Assembly: GCA_035378955.1 (NCBI GenBank)
Contig: DAOSUS010000079.1
Coordinates: forward strand, 1-14,043
Reading direction: 5' to 3'
DNA length: 14,043 bases
Origin: Candidatus Hydrogenedens sp.
GTDB taxonomy: Bacteria > Hydrogenedentota > Hydrogenedentia > Hydrogenedentales > Hydrogenedentaceae
In this document: one piece after another, positions 5,459 through 12,837 of the stretch
Layout of the letters: the number at the start of each line of letters is the position of its first letter
Position numbering within the stretch: position 1 is the stretch's first letter
The notes under the pieces: generated by a model
Database searches by the model: none
Told to the model about the DNA's origin: nothing
The model's input: the letters and a program-made list of their open reading frames with translations, nothing else
Position numbers and translations under genes: made by a program

Positions 5459-6601
5459 ATGATTGAAAGAGTTGTTCGGATAATAAAGTTTTTAGTGTTT
5501 AGTGTGTTATGTCTCATATTAACCTTTTTTGTTTTAGTGAGTTTGTTTGATAATGTTTTGGCTTTGGTGGATTTGCCCAATTACAATTATATTCCCGATA
5601 TTAAAAAGCTTAAAGAAGAGGGAAAATTAAAAGAAGCCTATGAACTTGCACAATATGTTACAAAAAATCCGGACCTTCCCGAATATTTAGAAGCCCAAAA
5701 ATTAGCGGAAGAATTGGATCAGGAAATAAATTCGTTTTGGGGTAGAGCCAAAAGGGTTGTTAACGGTTTTATTTTTGGCTCGGGTGATTCAATTGAAGAA
5801 ATCGTAGGGGGTATGGCTTCCGATTTAATTGCGTATGGGGATGTTCGAGATTTGGTGAAACAGGGTTATTATAAAATAACAGGAAAAGAGACAGACGCGG
5901 TAATTGTAGCATTGGCGAGTATCGGACTATTGACAGAGTTTGTAGATATTGCAGATTGGGTACCATCTATATTAAAAGCATTTCGTAAAGTAAAATCAAT
6001 TACAAACAAATTTGCTGATTTTATTATCTCAAGTTGTAAAAAGTCTGCAAAAGCTATGAAACTGGACGATTCTTTAGGACTTGCCTTTAAGAATATCCAA
6101 AAAATGGTGGACAAAGTTGGGATGAGTAGGGGAGCAACTATTATGAAACATATAGATACGCCATTAGATTTGGATGTTGTGGTGAAGATGATGGATAAAA
6201 ATTCGGATGCAGTTTATTTGGCGGTGAAAAATGGAGGAAGTGATGGAATAGATGTAATTAAGAAGGTATCTTCTATGGATAATGGGGTTGACTTGTTATC
6301 TATAGCGGGGAAGAAAGGTCCTGCAGGAATTCAATTCCTTAAAAAGGGAGGGATAGTTCATCGATATGCAATTATTACCCGAGTGGGAGCAAGGTTAGCA
6401 AAAAATATCTATTTAGGGCGAGTTTATAATTTATGGAAGGCTCAATTTTCTTTAATTCCAAAACAATTTCGATGGGGAATTTTTGGAATTTTGTTATTAG
6501 CAACCGTGTTTTGCTTTTATAATGTCGGGAAAGAATTTTGGAAGATTTATCATGACATAATATTATCAAGGAGAGTAAAAAGCACGGTCTCTTCAGGATA
6601 A
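5459..6601 (+). CDS. Membrane protein of unknown function with two terminal TM helices
   Basis: 380 residues; not recognised as a named family. GGAGG (5441-5445) lies 13 nt before the ATG, a long spacing, but no closer start exists. A TM helix spans about 9-37. Then comes a TPR-like helical hairpin (KKLKEEGKLKEAYELAQYV), and a glycine-rich stretch FGSGDSIEEIVGGMASDLIAYGDVRDLV around 103-130. A moderately hydrophobic segment follows at about 146-172 (VIVALASIGLLTEF...). The middle is lysine-rich and helical, and contains KMMDKNSDAVYLAVKNGGSDGI. A second TM helix lies at 340-356, followed by a basic tail (SRRVK). It reads as an envelope protein with a large soluble domain held by membrane helices at both ends. 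It stands alone: 229 bp after the cNMP-binding gene, with no strong terminator between, and convergent with the TIM-barrel gene. Confidence 0.75.
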   Translation: MIERVVRIIKFLVFSVLCLILTFFVLVSLFDNVLALVDLPNYNYIPDIKKLKEEGKLKEAYELAQYVTKNPDLPEYLEAQKLAEELDQEINSFWGRAKRVVNGFIFGSGDSIEEIVGGMASDLIAYGDVRDLVKQGYYKITGKETDAVIVALASIGLLTEFVDIADWVPSILKAFRKVKSITNKFADFIISSCKKSAKAMKLDDSLGLAFKNIQKMVDKVGMSRGATIMKHIDTPLDLDVVVKMMDKNSDAVYLAVKNGGSDGIDVIKKVSSMDNGVDLLSIAGKKGPAGIQFLKKGGIVHRYAIITRVGARLAKNIYLGRVYNLWKAQFSLIPKQFRWGIFGILLLATVFCFYNVGKEFWKIYHDIILSRRVKSTVSSG

Positions 6602-6714
6602 TATTTCGGTTGAGGGAGAGCAAATATTTGTAATTATTAATTAAATACAGTATTTTTTAGTAAGAAGCAAACTATTTCCGAAATAAAATGCTGGATAATT
6701 CTCTAACAAAAATT

Positions 6715-7602
6715 TTATACATTACATATTTCGAAGGCGCGTTTTAGGGATTGGAGAGGATCGGGGTTTTTAGGGACGAATTCGTGGGCGACGAAGCCAT
6801 CATAATTCAGTTCTACGAGCACTTCGCAAATTCTGCGATAGTTTAATTCTTGTGTTTCGTCAATATCATTTCTACCCGGAACGCCACCTGTATGGATATG
6901 TCCGATGTATTGAATGTTATCTTTGAGTGTCTGGATAATATCGCCTTCCATAATTTGCATGTGGTAAATGTCATAGAGGAGTTTAAAACGCGGGGAAGCA
7001 ATGCGTTTTGCTAATTCTACGCCCCAGGAGGTATGGTCGCACATATAATTTTTGTGGTCGCGTTTGCTGTTGAGCAATTCCATAATAACATTAACACCTA
7101 ATTGCTCTGCTAAGGGCATAATTTCTTTTAGCCCTTTAACGCAGTTTTCTAAACCTTCTTTATCATCAATTTTACCGCGATTGCCGGAAAAGACAATCAT
7201 GTTGGTAAGTCCTGCTTCGGCGACTTCACGGAGGCGTTTTGCTGCATTGTCAATGAGGTGTTTATGGTTAGCGGGGTCATTCCAACCTTTTTCAATTCCG
7301 CCGGGACCGTTTGCCATTGTGCAAATAAGTCCATGCTCTTTAACAATTGCCCATTCGTTCGGGTCAAGCAAATCAATACCAACCAAGCCGATTTCTTTTA
7401 CTGCTTTGCAAAAATCAGGCATGGGGATTTTCCCATAACACCAGCGTGAAACGGATTGCTTTATGCGTCCCTTGGATGGTGTTGTATCCTGAGCAGAGGT
7501 AGTTGTGGCTATGATAGGTGAGGTTAATGTGGCGATGGAGATTGTCTTGATAAAATCGCGACGGCCTGTTTTATGTTTTATGGTTTGTTCACTTTTTTTC
7601 AT
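6715..7602 (-). CDS. Tat-exported xylose-isomerase-like TIM barrel protein (hydroxypyruvate isomerase family)
   Basis: 295 residues; AGGAG precedes the ATG at 7602. The N-terminus has a Tat signal, G13-R14-R15-D-F-I-K, a short hydrophobic segment, and a likely cleavage site near T-S-A37-Q. The mature part belongs to the xylose isomerase-like (AP endonuclease family 2) TIM barrel superfamily and most resembles hydroxypyruvate isomerases. Probable metal ligands and acid/base residues are in place: E175 in VIMELLNSK, D211 and H214 in LLYDIYHMQ, H237 in HIHTGGVPGRN and E274 in VAHEFVP. The family interconverts keto and aldo sugars or sugar acids with a divalent metal, but exported Tat versions are common in polysaccharide-degrading bacteria and their substrate is usually unknown. 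It is monocistronic and divergent from the large Ig-repeat gene. I saw no clear promoter in its own upstream region, although a T/A-rich stretch at 7620-7700 offers several weak candidates. Confidence 0.85.
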   Translation of the reverse strand: MKKSEQTIKHKTGRRDFIKTISIATLTSPIIATTTSAQDTTPSKGRIKQSVSRWCYGKIPMPDFCKAVKEIGLVGIDLLDPNEWAIVKEHGLICTMANGPGGIEKGWNDPANHKHLIDNAAKRLREVAEAGLTNMIVFSGNRGKIDDKEGLENCVKGLKEIMPLAEQLGVNVIMELLNSKRDHKNYMCDHTSWGVELAKRIASPRFKLLYDIYHMQIMEGDIIQTLKDNIQYIGHIHTGGVPGRNDIDETQELNYRRICEVLVELNYDGFVAHEFVPKNPDPLQSLKRAFEICNV

Positions 7603-7721
7603 TGGGTTACTCCTTTGTTAAGTAATTGATATATTTATGATTGTAGTATTTTTTATTTGCATTATAAAAATCAAATTGTATAGTATAATATAACTTTTAC
7701 GGTAAATAAAGAAAAATTTAT

Positions 7722-7750
7722 TTGACAAATGAGTTAAAATTGTGTAATAT
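7722..7750 (+). promoter_or_regulatory. Sigma70-like promoter of the large Ig-repeat gene
   Basis: A perfect TTGACA (7722-7727) is followed after 17 nt by TAATAT (7745-7750, 4 of 6 matches). Initiation near 7757 gives a leader of about 80 nt to the start at 7839. The rest of the 236-bp divergent intergenic region is A/T-rich, with no other element I can support. Confidence 0.55.
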
Positions 7751-7838
7751 ATAGTATGTAGTTTTTTCGTTTTCAAAATTTTGTAATGAAAACAAAGGAA
7801 TTTAGGTTAATAAAACAATGAACAGTGGAGGCAAAAAA

Positions 7839-10800
7839 ATGAAAGCAGGAAAGTTTATCGCAAGTCTAACAAGCACACGCACAACCATCTCTGTATGTCT
7901 ACTGATGATAGGCTTCCTTGTGGTAGCGATGAGTGCACAAGGATTGGTGAGTGTAACGAAACAGATAACAGGACTGGATGCCAATGGCTACTTTGTCAAT
8001 GGCACGACAGAATTATCTGTTCAGGTTACAATCAATTATGATGGTTCTGAAGGGACGATTACTGCTTTGGGATATGAAGAAAAGATTCCTGCAGGATTTT
8101 CCTATTTAGGACCCTTAGCCAGTGAATATCCAACCCCGCCCATAGTTCCGAATGCAGGGCAAACAGGAACACTGAATTTTGCTTATATCTTTGTTCCTTC
8201 GTTCCCGGCAACCTTTACCTATCGGATTGCCTGCCCGACTTCAATATGCGAACCGGGACAACTTGAAGGTAAGGTTTTATATCGTACAACGGGACCTCAA
8301 TTAGAAAGTGCTACTACTATCAATGTTATTCAATTAGAGCCAACCAGTCTTTCCTTTACTCGTGAATTATCTGGTCCAGGTGTATCGGGTGTAAATAATA
8401 ATTTTTACATTCCAGGTCAGGATATATATGTAACCATTCATATAGAGAAGGAAGGACCTCAAGCAATAACAGCATTGGGTTTCCAGGATACATTGCCAAC
8501 AGGCTGGACCTATCAGGGCTTATTAGAAGGTAGTTTGCCGGTTGAGCCTACAATAGGAAAAACGGGCTTGTTAGAATTTGCTTATGTTGATATTCCTTCA
8601 TTTCCTGCTCAATTCACATATATTGTAAATGTTCCCGAAAGTTTTTCTGGACCGGCGGTGATTGGTGGAGATATTGTTGAAGGTTCAGAAACAAAATCGA
8701 GTGCGGTTGTCTATCGTACTTGTGGTGACTCTATACTTTCGCCTAAAGTAGAAACAAATTTAGATGGTTCAGTTCCTTGTTTGTTAGTTAGTCGGAGTTT
8801 CACGAGGAACTATTATATTCCGGGTCAAGTTGTAGAGGTTACAATAAATATTCGTATTAATCCGGATAGTCCATGTCCGAGTCCTGTAACGGCATTAGGT
8901 TATGAAGAATTTATTCCTGCAGGTTGGACTTATGAAGGACCCTTAGCCAGTGAAAATCCAACACCACCAATCGTTCCTAATTATGGTGCTACGGGAACAT
9001 TATCCTTTGCTTACATTTTTGTTCCGAATTTATCAGGAAGTGGTGCTTCTTTCACATATCGTATGAAAGCCAGTGAAAGTTCCTCAGGACCTCAAACAAT
9101 TACAGGTCGGGCTAAGTATCGTTTGAGTGGAGGAGAATTGCTGAGCGATATAGCAGTGAGTGAGTTAATAGATGATACACCGCCGGAGTTGACATTATTA
9201 GGTGATGCAGAAGTAACTATAGAATGCGGTTCGGAATATCAAGATGCGGGAGTCACAGCAACAGATGTTCCGGATGGTGATTTAACCGAACAAATTCAGG
9301 TAACAAACAATGTAAATACATCGGTTCCGGGCGATTATACCGTTGATTTTTCTGTTACAGATAGTTCTAACAATACAGTTACGGCACAGAGAATAGTTCA
9401 TGTAGTAGATACAACAAAGCCGGTGATAAGCTTGTTAGGTGCTAATCCCTTTGACGTAGAATGTAAATCAACATTTAACGACCCAGGTGCAACTGTAACA
9501 GATTGTGACCCAAATGTGGTAGTAAATGTTTCAGGAACAGTAGATACGAATACAGTGGGAGAATACCCGCTAACCTATACAGCTACTGATGCTTCAGGTA
9601 ATAGTGCTGACCCTGTAACACGCACTGTTCGGGTGGTAGATACGACAAAACCTGTAATTACAATTATAGGCCCTAATCCGTATTTACTGGAATGCCATAG
9701 TGTATATAGTGACCCAGGAGCAACAGCGACTGATGCATGTCAGGGTAATGTGACGGTTACAAATAATGCGGCAACAGCCGTCAATGCAAATGAGCCGGGT
9801 GATTACACGGTGACATTTACAGCAACCGATGCTAATGGAAATACAGCAACAGCGACGCGTACCGTCCAGGTAAGAGATAACTTAGCACCTACTGTTACCA
9901 TAATTGGTGCTAACCCACTTACGGTGCAATGTGGTTCTGTGTTTAATGACCCAGGTGCAACGGCAAATGATGCATGTGATGGAGCCCTAACAGTAAATAA
10001 GACGGGAACAGTTAATACAAATCAGGTAGGTAGTTATCAGATTACATATACTGCCACAGATCGTGCAGGTAAGACAGGACAAGCAATACGGACTGTGAAT
10101 GTTGTAGATACCACAGCTCCTACGGTGACTCTAAACGGAGCTGCTGAGATTACCCATGAATGTGGATTAAACTTTGTTGACCCAGGTGCAACGGCAAATG
10201 ACATATGTGCGGGCAATTTGGAAGTTGTAGTTAGCGGTTATATTTATGAAAATCAAGTAGGCGATTATACACTGGTATACACCGCTACTGACAATAATAA
10301 CAATAGTGCAAACAAAACGCGAACAATTCATGTCGTTGACACTCAAGGTCCCGAAATCACATTAAATCAAGAAGAAATGACCATTGAATGTAAAGGTGTA
10401 TTTACAGACCCAGGTGCAACAGCACTTGATAAATGTGATGGTATACCACAGGTGTTAACTGCTGCGGCTATATATGAAATTAAGAGCATATATGAATTAT
10501 ATGAAGTACCTTCTGTAGATACATCCTCTGTGGGAAAATCATATAAGGTGCGCTATGTAGCCGAAGATGCTTCAGGTAATACATCATCAAAGGATATGCC
10601 TGTTCAGATTGTAGATACAACTCCTCCTGTAATTACTCTTAATCAAGAAGAAATGGTAATAGAATGTGGTGAAGTGTTTATAGACCCAGGTGCAATAGCA
10701 CTTGATGAATGTGGTGGTATACTACAGGTGTTAACTGCTGCGGCTATATATGAAATTAAGAGCATATATGAATTATATGAAGTACCTTCTGTAGATACAT

Positions 10801-12068
10801 CCTCTGTGGGAAAATCATATAAGGTGCGCTATGTAGCCGAAGATGCTTCAGGTAATACATCATCAAAGGATATGCCTGTTCAGATTGTAGATACTACAAA
10901 ACCAGTTATTAATTTATTAGGTGAAAATCCGATTATTGTAGAATGCAAATCGAACTTTGTTGACCCGGGTGCAACAGCAACAGATACATGTGATGCAAAT
11001 GTTGCTGTTACGGCCACAGGCACGGTGGATACAAATGTAGTTGGTTCGTATACAATTACATACACAGCAACTGACGATTCGGGCAATTCTGCAAATCCAA
11101 TAACCCGTACAGTCAATGTTGTAGATACAACAAAACCAGTAGTAACACTACTTGGTAATGCGGAAGTAGTGTTAGAATGTAAATCTACATTTAACGACCC
11201 AGGTGCAACAGCAACAGATGGTTGCGGTGGAAACTTAGAAGTTGTAACCGAAGGTAATGTAAATGTCAATACACCAGGTGAATACACGCTAACCTATACA
11301 GCCACGGATGCTTCGGGTAATTCCGATTCCAAGACTCGTGTTGTCCGTGTTGTTGATACACAGAAGCCGACAATAACCTTGAATGGAGATAGTGTAATTG
11401 AAATTCAAGTAGGACAAGCCTTCAACGACCCAGGTGCAACAGCAACTGATGATTGTGCCGGTGCTCTTGAAGTTCAAGTATCTGGTAAAGTAAATACCAG
11501 TGTTGCTGCTACATATCAACTTGTTTACACGGCACAAGACCCATCAGGCAATAAAGCACAAGTTAGCAGAAAGGTTGTTGTGAAAGAGGCTCCTGTGATT
11601 ATTACAGGAAATCTATCCGTTACTCCTGCGGTTGTTGACTTCGGTAAACAATTGATTGGAAAGACATACAAACAGAAGATTGTCCTTGCAAACAAAGGCA
11701 AGATTGCTGTCAATGTGGCAATTGATGTTAAGGATACAGCCAACAATGTATTTGCAGTAACATTCGAGTCTGCAAATATAGAAGTGCCTGCGGGCCAGGC
11801 GAAGTATGTTGAAGTAGCATTTGCTCCGAAGAAAGTCGGAACATATGCTGGTAAGGTACTATTTGTTGTATCGGATGGTGTCAGTGCTGCGAAAGAGGTA
11901 TATGTTGACCTTACAGGTGAAGGTTACAAACCGAAACGCAGATTCTTATTCATCTCTTGTTCGCCGACAGAAGGAACAACCAACTACATGGGTGATTTGA
12001 TGTTCATCACGATGACAAGTGCGGTAATGTTCTTCGTCCTCAGAAGGAAAAGAGCCAATAATAGTTAA
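7839..12068 (+). CDS. Giant exported Ig-repeat surface protein with choice-of-anchor D domain and Cys-TM-basic tail
   Basis: 1409 residues from the ATG at 7839. I prefer this to the in-frame ATG at 7818 because GGAGG (7827-7831) lies 7 nt upstream of 7839. Domain order: signal peptide 1-33 (hydrophobic 17-31, cleavage near M-S-A33); three diverged beta domains 36-165, 166-296 and 297-444, each with a TALGY/F-x-(E/D)-x-(I/L)-P-(A/T)-G core and (S/N)F-(P/S)...FTY; ten DUF5011/Ig-like repeats of about 77-92 residues, 446-1250, each with an E-C-x-S...DPGATATD-x-C...YTATD-x-SGN pattern; an ASH/choice-of-anchor D domain 1258-1362 (VDFGKQ...LTGEG); and a tail with C1374, a TM segment at about 1385-1401 and RRKR. 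This is the architecture of a long cell-surface stalk or adhesin. Ligand binding cannot be read from sequence. It has its own promoter and a strong terminator. Confidence 0.88.
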   Translation: MKAGKFIASLTSTRTTISVCLLMIGFLVVAMSAQGLVSVTKQITGLDANGYFVNGTTELSVQVTINYDGSEGTITALGYEEKIPAGFSYLGPLASEYPTPPIVPNAGQTGTLNFAYIFVPSFPATFTYRIACPTSICEPGQLEGKVLYRTTGPQLESATTINVIQLEPTSLSFTRELSGPGVSGVNNNFYIPGQDIYVTIHIEKEGPQAITALGFQDTLPTGWTYQGLLEGSLPVEPTIGKTGLLEFAYVDIPSFPAQFTYIVNVPESFSGPAVIGGDIVEGSETKSSAVVYRTCGDSILSPKVETNLDGSVPCLLVSRSFTRNYYIPGQVVEVTINIRINPDSPCPSPVTALGYEEFIPAGWTYEGPLASENPTPPIVPNYGATGTLSFAYIFVPNLSGSGASFTYRMKASESSSGPQTITGRAKYRLSGGELLSDIAVSELIDDTPPELTLLGDAEVTIECGSEYQDAGVTATDVPDGDLTEQIQVTNNVNTSVPGDYTVDFSVTDSSNNTVTAQRIVHVVDTTKPVISLLGANPFDVECKSTFNDPGATVTDCDPNVVVNVSGTVDTNTVGEYPLTYTATDASGNSADPVTRTVRVVDTTKPVITIIGPNPYLLECHSVYSDPGATATDACQGNVTVTNNAATAVNANEPGDYTVTFTATDANGNTATATRTVQVRDNLAPTVTIIGANPLTVQCGSVFNDPGATANDACDGALTVNKTGTVNTNQVGSYQITYTATDRAGKTGQAIRTVNVVDTTAPTVTLNGAAEITHECGLNFVDPGATANDICAGNLEVVVSGYIYENQVGDYTLVYTATDNNNNSANKTRTIHVVDTQGPEITLNQEEMTIECKGVFTDPGATALDKCDGIPQVLTAAAIYEIKSIYELYEVPSVDTSSVGKSYKVRYVAEDASGNTSSKDMPVQIVDTTPPVITLNQEEMVIECGEVFIDPGAIALDECGGILQVLTAAAIYEIKSIYELYEVPSVDTSSVGKSYKVRYVAEDASGNTSSKDMPVQIVDTTKPVINLLGENPIIVECKSNFVDPGATATDTCDANVAVTATGTVDTNVVGSYTITYTATDDSGNSANPITRTVNVVDTTKPVVTLLGNAEVVLECKSTFNDPGATATDGCGGNLEVVTEGNVNVNTPGEYTLTYTATDASGNSDSKTRVVRVVDTQKPTITLNGDSVIEIQVGQAFNDPGATATDDCAGALEVQVSGKVNTSVAATYQLVYTAQDPSGNKAQVSRKVVVKEAPVIITGNLSVTPAVVDFGKQLIGKTYKQKIVLANKGKIAVNVAIDVKDTANNVFAVTFESANIEVPAGQAKYVEVAFAPKKVGTYAGKVLFVVSDGVSAAKEVYVDLTGEGYKPKRRFLFISCSPTEGTTNYMGDLMFITMTSAVMFFVLRRKRANNS
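7944..9170 (+). repeat. Three diverged copies of an approximately 130-residue beta domain
   Basis: Copies begin at about 7944, 8334 and 8727. Copies 1 and 3 are the closest: both contain EGPLASE/LGPLASE-type text followed by PTPPIVPN and GTL-(N/S)-FAYIFVP, and their DNA is visibly similar around 8098-8190 and 8938-9030. Copy 2 is more diverged (EGSLPVEPTIGKTG, FAYVDIPSFP). The repeated YIPGQ-(D/V)-(I/V)-x-VTI strand suggests a DUF11-like or cohesin-like all-beta fold, but I do not assign a family. Confidence 0.7.
9174..11585 (+). repeat. Ten tandem DUF5011-like Ig repeats
   Basis: Each unit starts with D-(T/N)-x-x-P-x-(I/V)-x-L and ends with R-x-V-x-V-V. Seen at DNA level, the segment coding DPGATA recurs almost unchanged as GACCCAGGTGCAAC in most copies (for example near 9480, 9950, 10180, 10410, 11200, 11430). 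Units 2-9 have two cysteines, one in the VEC-x-S motif and one just after the TATD motif, likely one disulfide per domain. Unit 1 lacks the second and unit 10 lacks the first. Units 6 and 7 are longer (about 92 residues) because of a 15-residue insertion. Confidence 0.85.
10448..10894 (+). repeat. 171-bp perfect direct repeat (10448-10618 and 10724-10894)
   Basis: The two segments are identical over 171 bp at an offset of 276 bp (92 codons, in frame). They code the same tract including IYEIKSIYELYEVPSVD through SSKDMPVQIVD. Flanking sequence of the same repeat units (for example NQEEM near 10366 and 10640) is similar but has substitutions. This indicates a recent tandem duplication or gene conversion within the Ig array. 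Confidence 0.95.
11925..12065 (+). other. Cys-containing C-terminal anchoring signal of the large protein
   Basis: After the ASH domain the tail reads YKPKRRFLF, then IS-C1374-SPTEG, a spacer, a hydrophobic segment (FITMTSAVMFFVL) and RRKR. The order Cys motif, TM helix, basic end is that of tripartite sorting signals such as MYXO-CTERM. The motif is not LPXTG, PEP-CTERM or GlyGly-CTERM. The adjacent small protein has the same arrangement. Confidence 0.5.
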
Positions 12069-12096
12069 GACGCAGTAGATAACAATTGATATAATT

Positions 12097-12137
12097 CCGA
12101 CCCCTGCATCAAAGACGATGTAGGGGTCGGTTGTTTT
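12097..12137 (+). terminator. Strong intrinsic terminator after the Ig-repeat gene
   Basis: Fourteen uninterrupted base pairs join 12097-12110 (CCGACCCCTGCATC) to 12117-12130, with one G-U, around the loop AAAGAC, followed by TTGTTTTA. It lies 28 bp after the stop codon and separates the large gene from the downstream cluster. Confidence 0.9.
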
Positions 12138-12178
12138 ATGAGTATGGAAAACGGAATTTAATTTGTGCGTATACTTTT

Positions 12179-12208
12179 TTTACAATATTAAGAACCAAAC
12201 TCTATAAA
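12179..12208 (+). promoter_or_regulatory. Sigma70-like promoter of the 12259 gene cluster
   Basis: TTTACA (12179-12184, 5 of 6 matches) and TATAAA (12203-12208, 5 of 6 matches) are spaced by 18 nt. Initiation near 12215 gives a leader of about 44 nt with GGAG at 12248-12251. Its position after a strong terminator supports independent transcription of this cluster. Confidence 0.5.
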
Positions 12209-12258
12209 AAGACATTATAATAATAGACTATTAATAAAAATTATACTGGAGAATTTGG

Positions 12259-12804
12259 ATGAAAAATTTGTTCTTTCTTACTACCTTTATTTTTATTCTT
12301 CTTTCAATTCAATCACAGTTGTGGCCTGATAATCCACCTGTTTTAACCATTCAACCGTCTCCCCAGTATGATTATGTTTTTGGTTTTGTAGAAGTAGGAA
12401 AAATGTCTGAGAAGGAGATGTATATTATCAATAAAGGACAGGGGATATTGTCCGGGTCTGTTACACTGGAAAATACAGAGCAGAGCAATTCTAATGACGA
12501 AAAAGTATTTTTTATAACAGGTGATACAAATTTTTCCCTGTTTGAGAACCAATCTGCGGTAATCAAAATTAAATTTATTCCCCTGAAAGCCAAAGAATAT
12601 CAGGGCAAGTTAAAAGTAGTTGCATCCGAAGGACAAAGTGCAGAAATAACTCTTCAAGGGATAGGAATTAAAGCCCCTAAAGCATATTATCTTTTTGGAT
12701 GTGGACAATCTTCTGAAAATAAAATGTCATATTATATAGATTTTGTATCTATCCTACTCACTATATTATTCCTTGCCACAAGAAAAAAAGAAATAACGAA
12801 TTAG
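12259..12804 (+). CDS. Small exported choice-of-anchor D (ASH) protein with Cys-TM-basic tail
   Basis: 181 residues; GGAG lies 7 nt before the ATG. Signal peptide covers about residues 1-20 (LFFLTTFIFILLSIQSQ). Residues 28-136 form one ASH/choice-of-anchor D beta domain: DYVFGFVEVGKMSEKEMYI, then NKGQGILSGSV, F-x-P-x-x-AKEYQGKL and ITLQGIG. This matches the DFG-x-V-x-VG...N-x-G...F-x-P...G-x-Y-x-G-x-L...L-x-GxG pattern. It ends with APKAYYLFG-C148-GQSSENK, a TM helix at about 159-173, and RKK. In effect it is the last two modules of the neighbouring giant protein on their own. It may be a minor surface component, a partner, or a decoy substrate for the same anchoring machinery; none of these is shown. 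It is followed after 33 bp by the phosphodiesterase gene. Confidence 0.8.
   Translation: MKNLFFLTTFIFILLSIQSQLWPDNPPVLTIQPSPQYDYVFGFVEVGKMSEKEMYIINKGQGILSGSVTLENTEQSNSNDEKVFFITGDTNFSLFENQSAVIKIKFIPLKAKEYQGKLKVVASEGQSAEITLQGIGIKAPKAYYLFGCGQSSENKMSYYIDFVSILLTILFLATRKKEITN
12673..12801 (+). other. Cys-containing C-terminal anchoring signal of the small ASH protein
   Basis: APKAYYLFG-C148-GQSSENK, hydrophobic IDFVSILLTILFLA, then TRKK. It aligns with the tail of the large upstream protein at the PK, LF, Cys, TM and basic positions, while the residues between them differ. That pattern is expected of a functional signal rather than of recent duplication. Confidence 0.5.
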
Positions 12805-12837
12805 AAAAGAAACAAATAACATAAGGACAATTTAATA

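Noticed and set aside
6602..6714. Bidirectional terminator between the convergent genes
   Set aside because: Only short A/T palindromes such as CAAATATTTG are present; no stable stem.
7052..7438. Plus-strand 128-codon frame opposite the TIM barrel gene
   Set aside because: Antisense shadow of a well-supported gene; no ribosome-binding site or domain.
10880..11287. Long minus-strand open frame (135 codons) inside the Ig repeats
   Set aside because: It is the antisense of a repetitive Thr/Val-rich coding region that avoids stops; no start context, repeats mirror the sense strand.
9174..11585. CRISPR-like regular repeats
   Set aside because: The regularly spaced GACCCAGGTGCAAC elements code the DPGATA motif in frame; spacing is about 230-280 bp and the whole tract is one reading frame.
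11925..12065. LPXTG, PEP-CTERM or type IX secretion tail
   Set aside because: No LPxTG, no PEP before the TM helix, and the end is TM plus basic residues rather than a T9SS beta domain.
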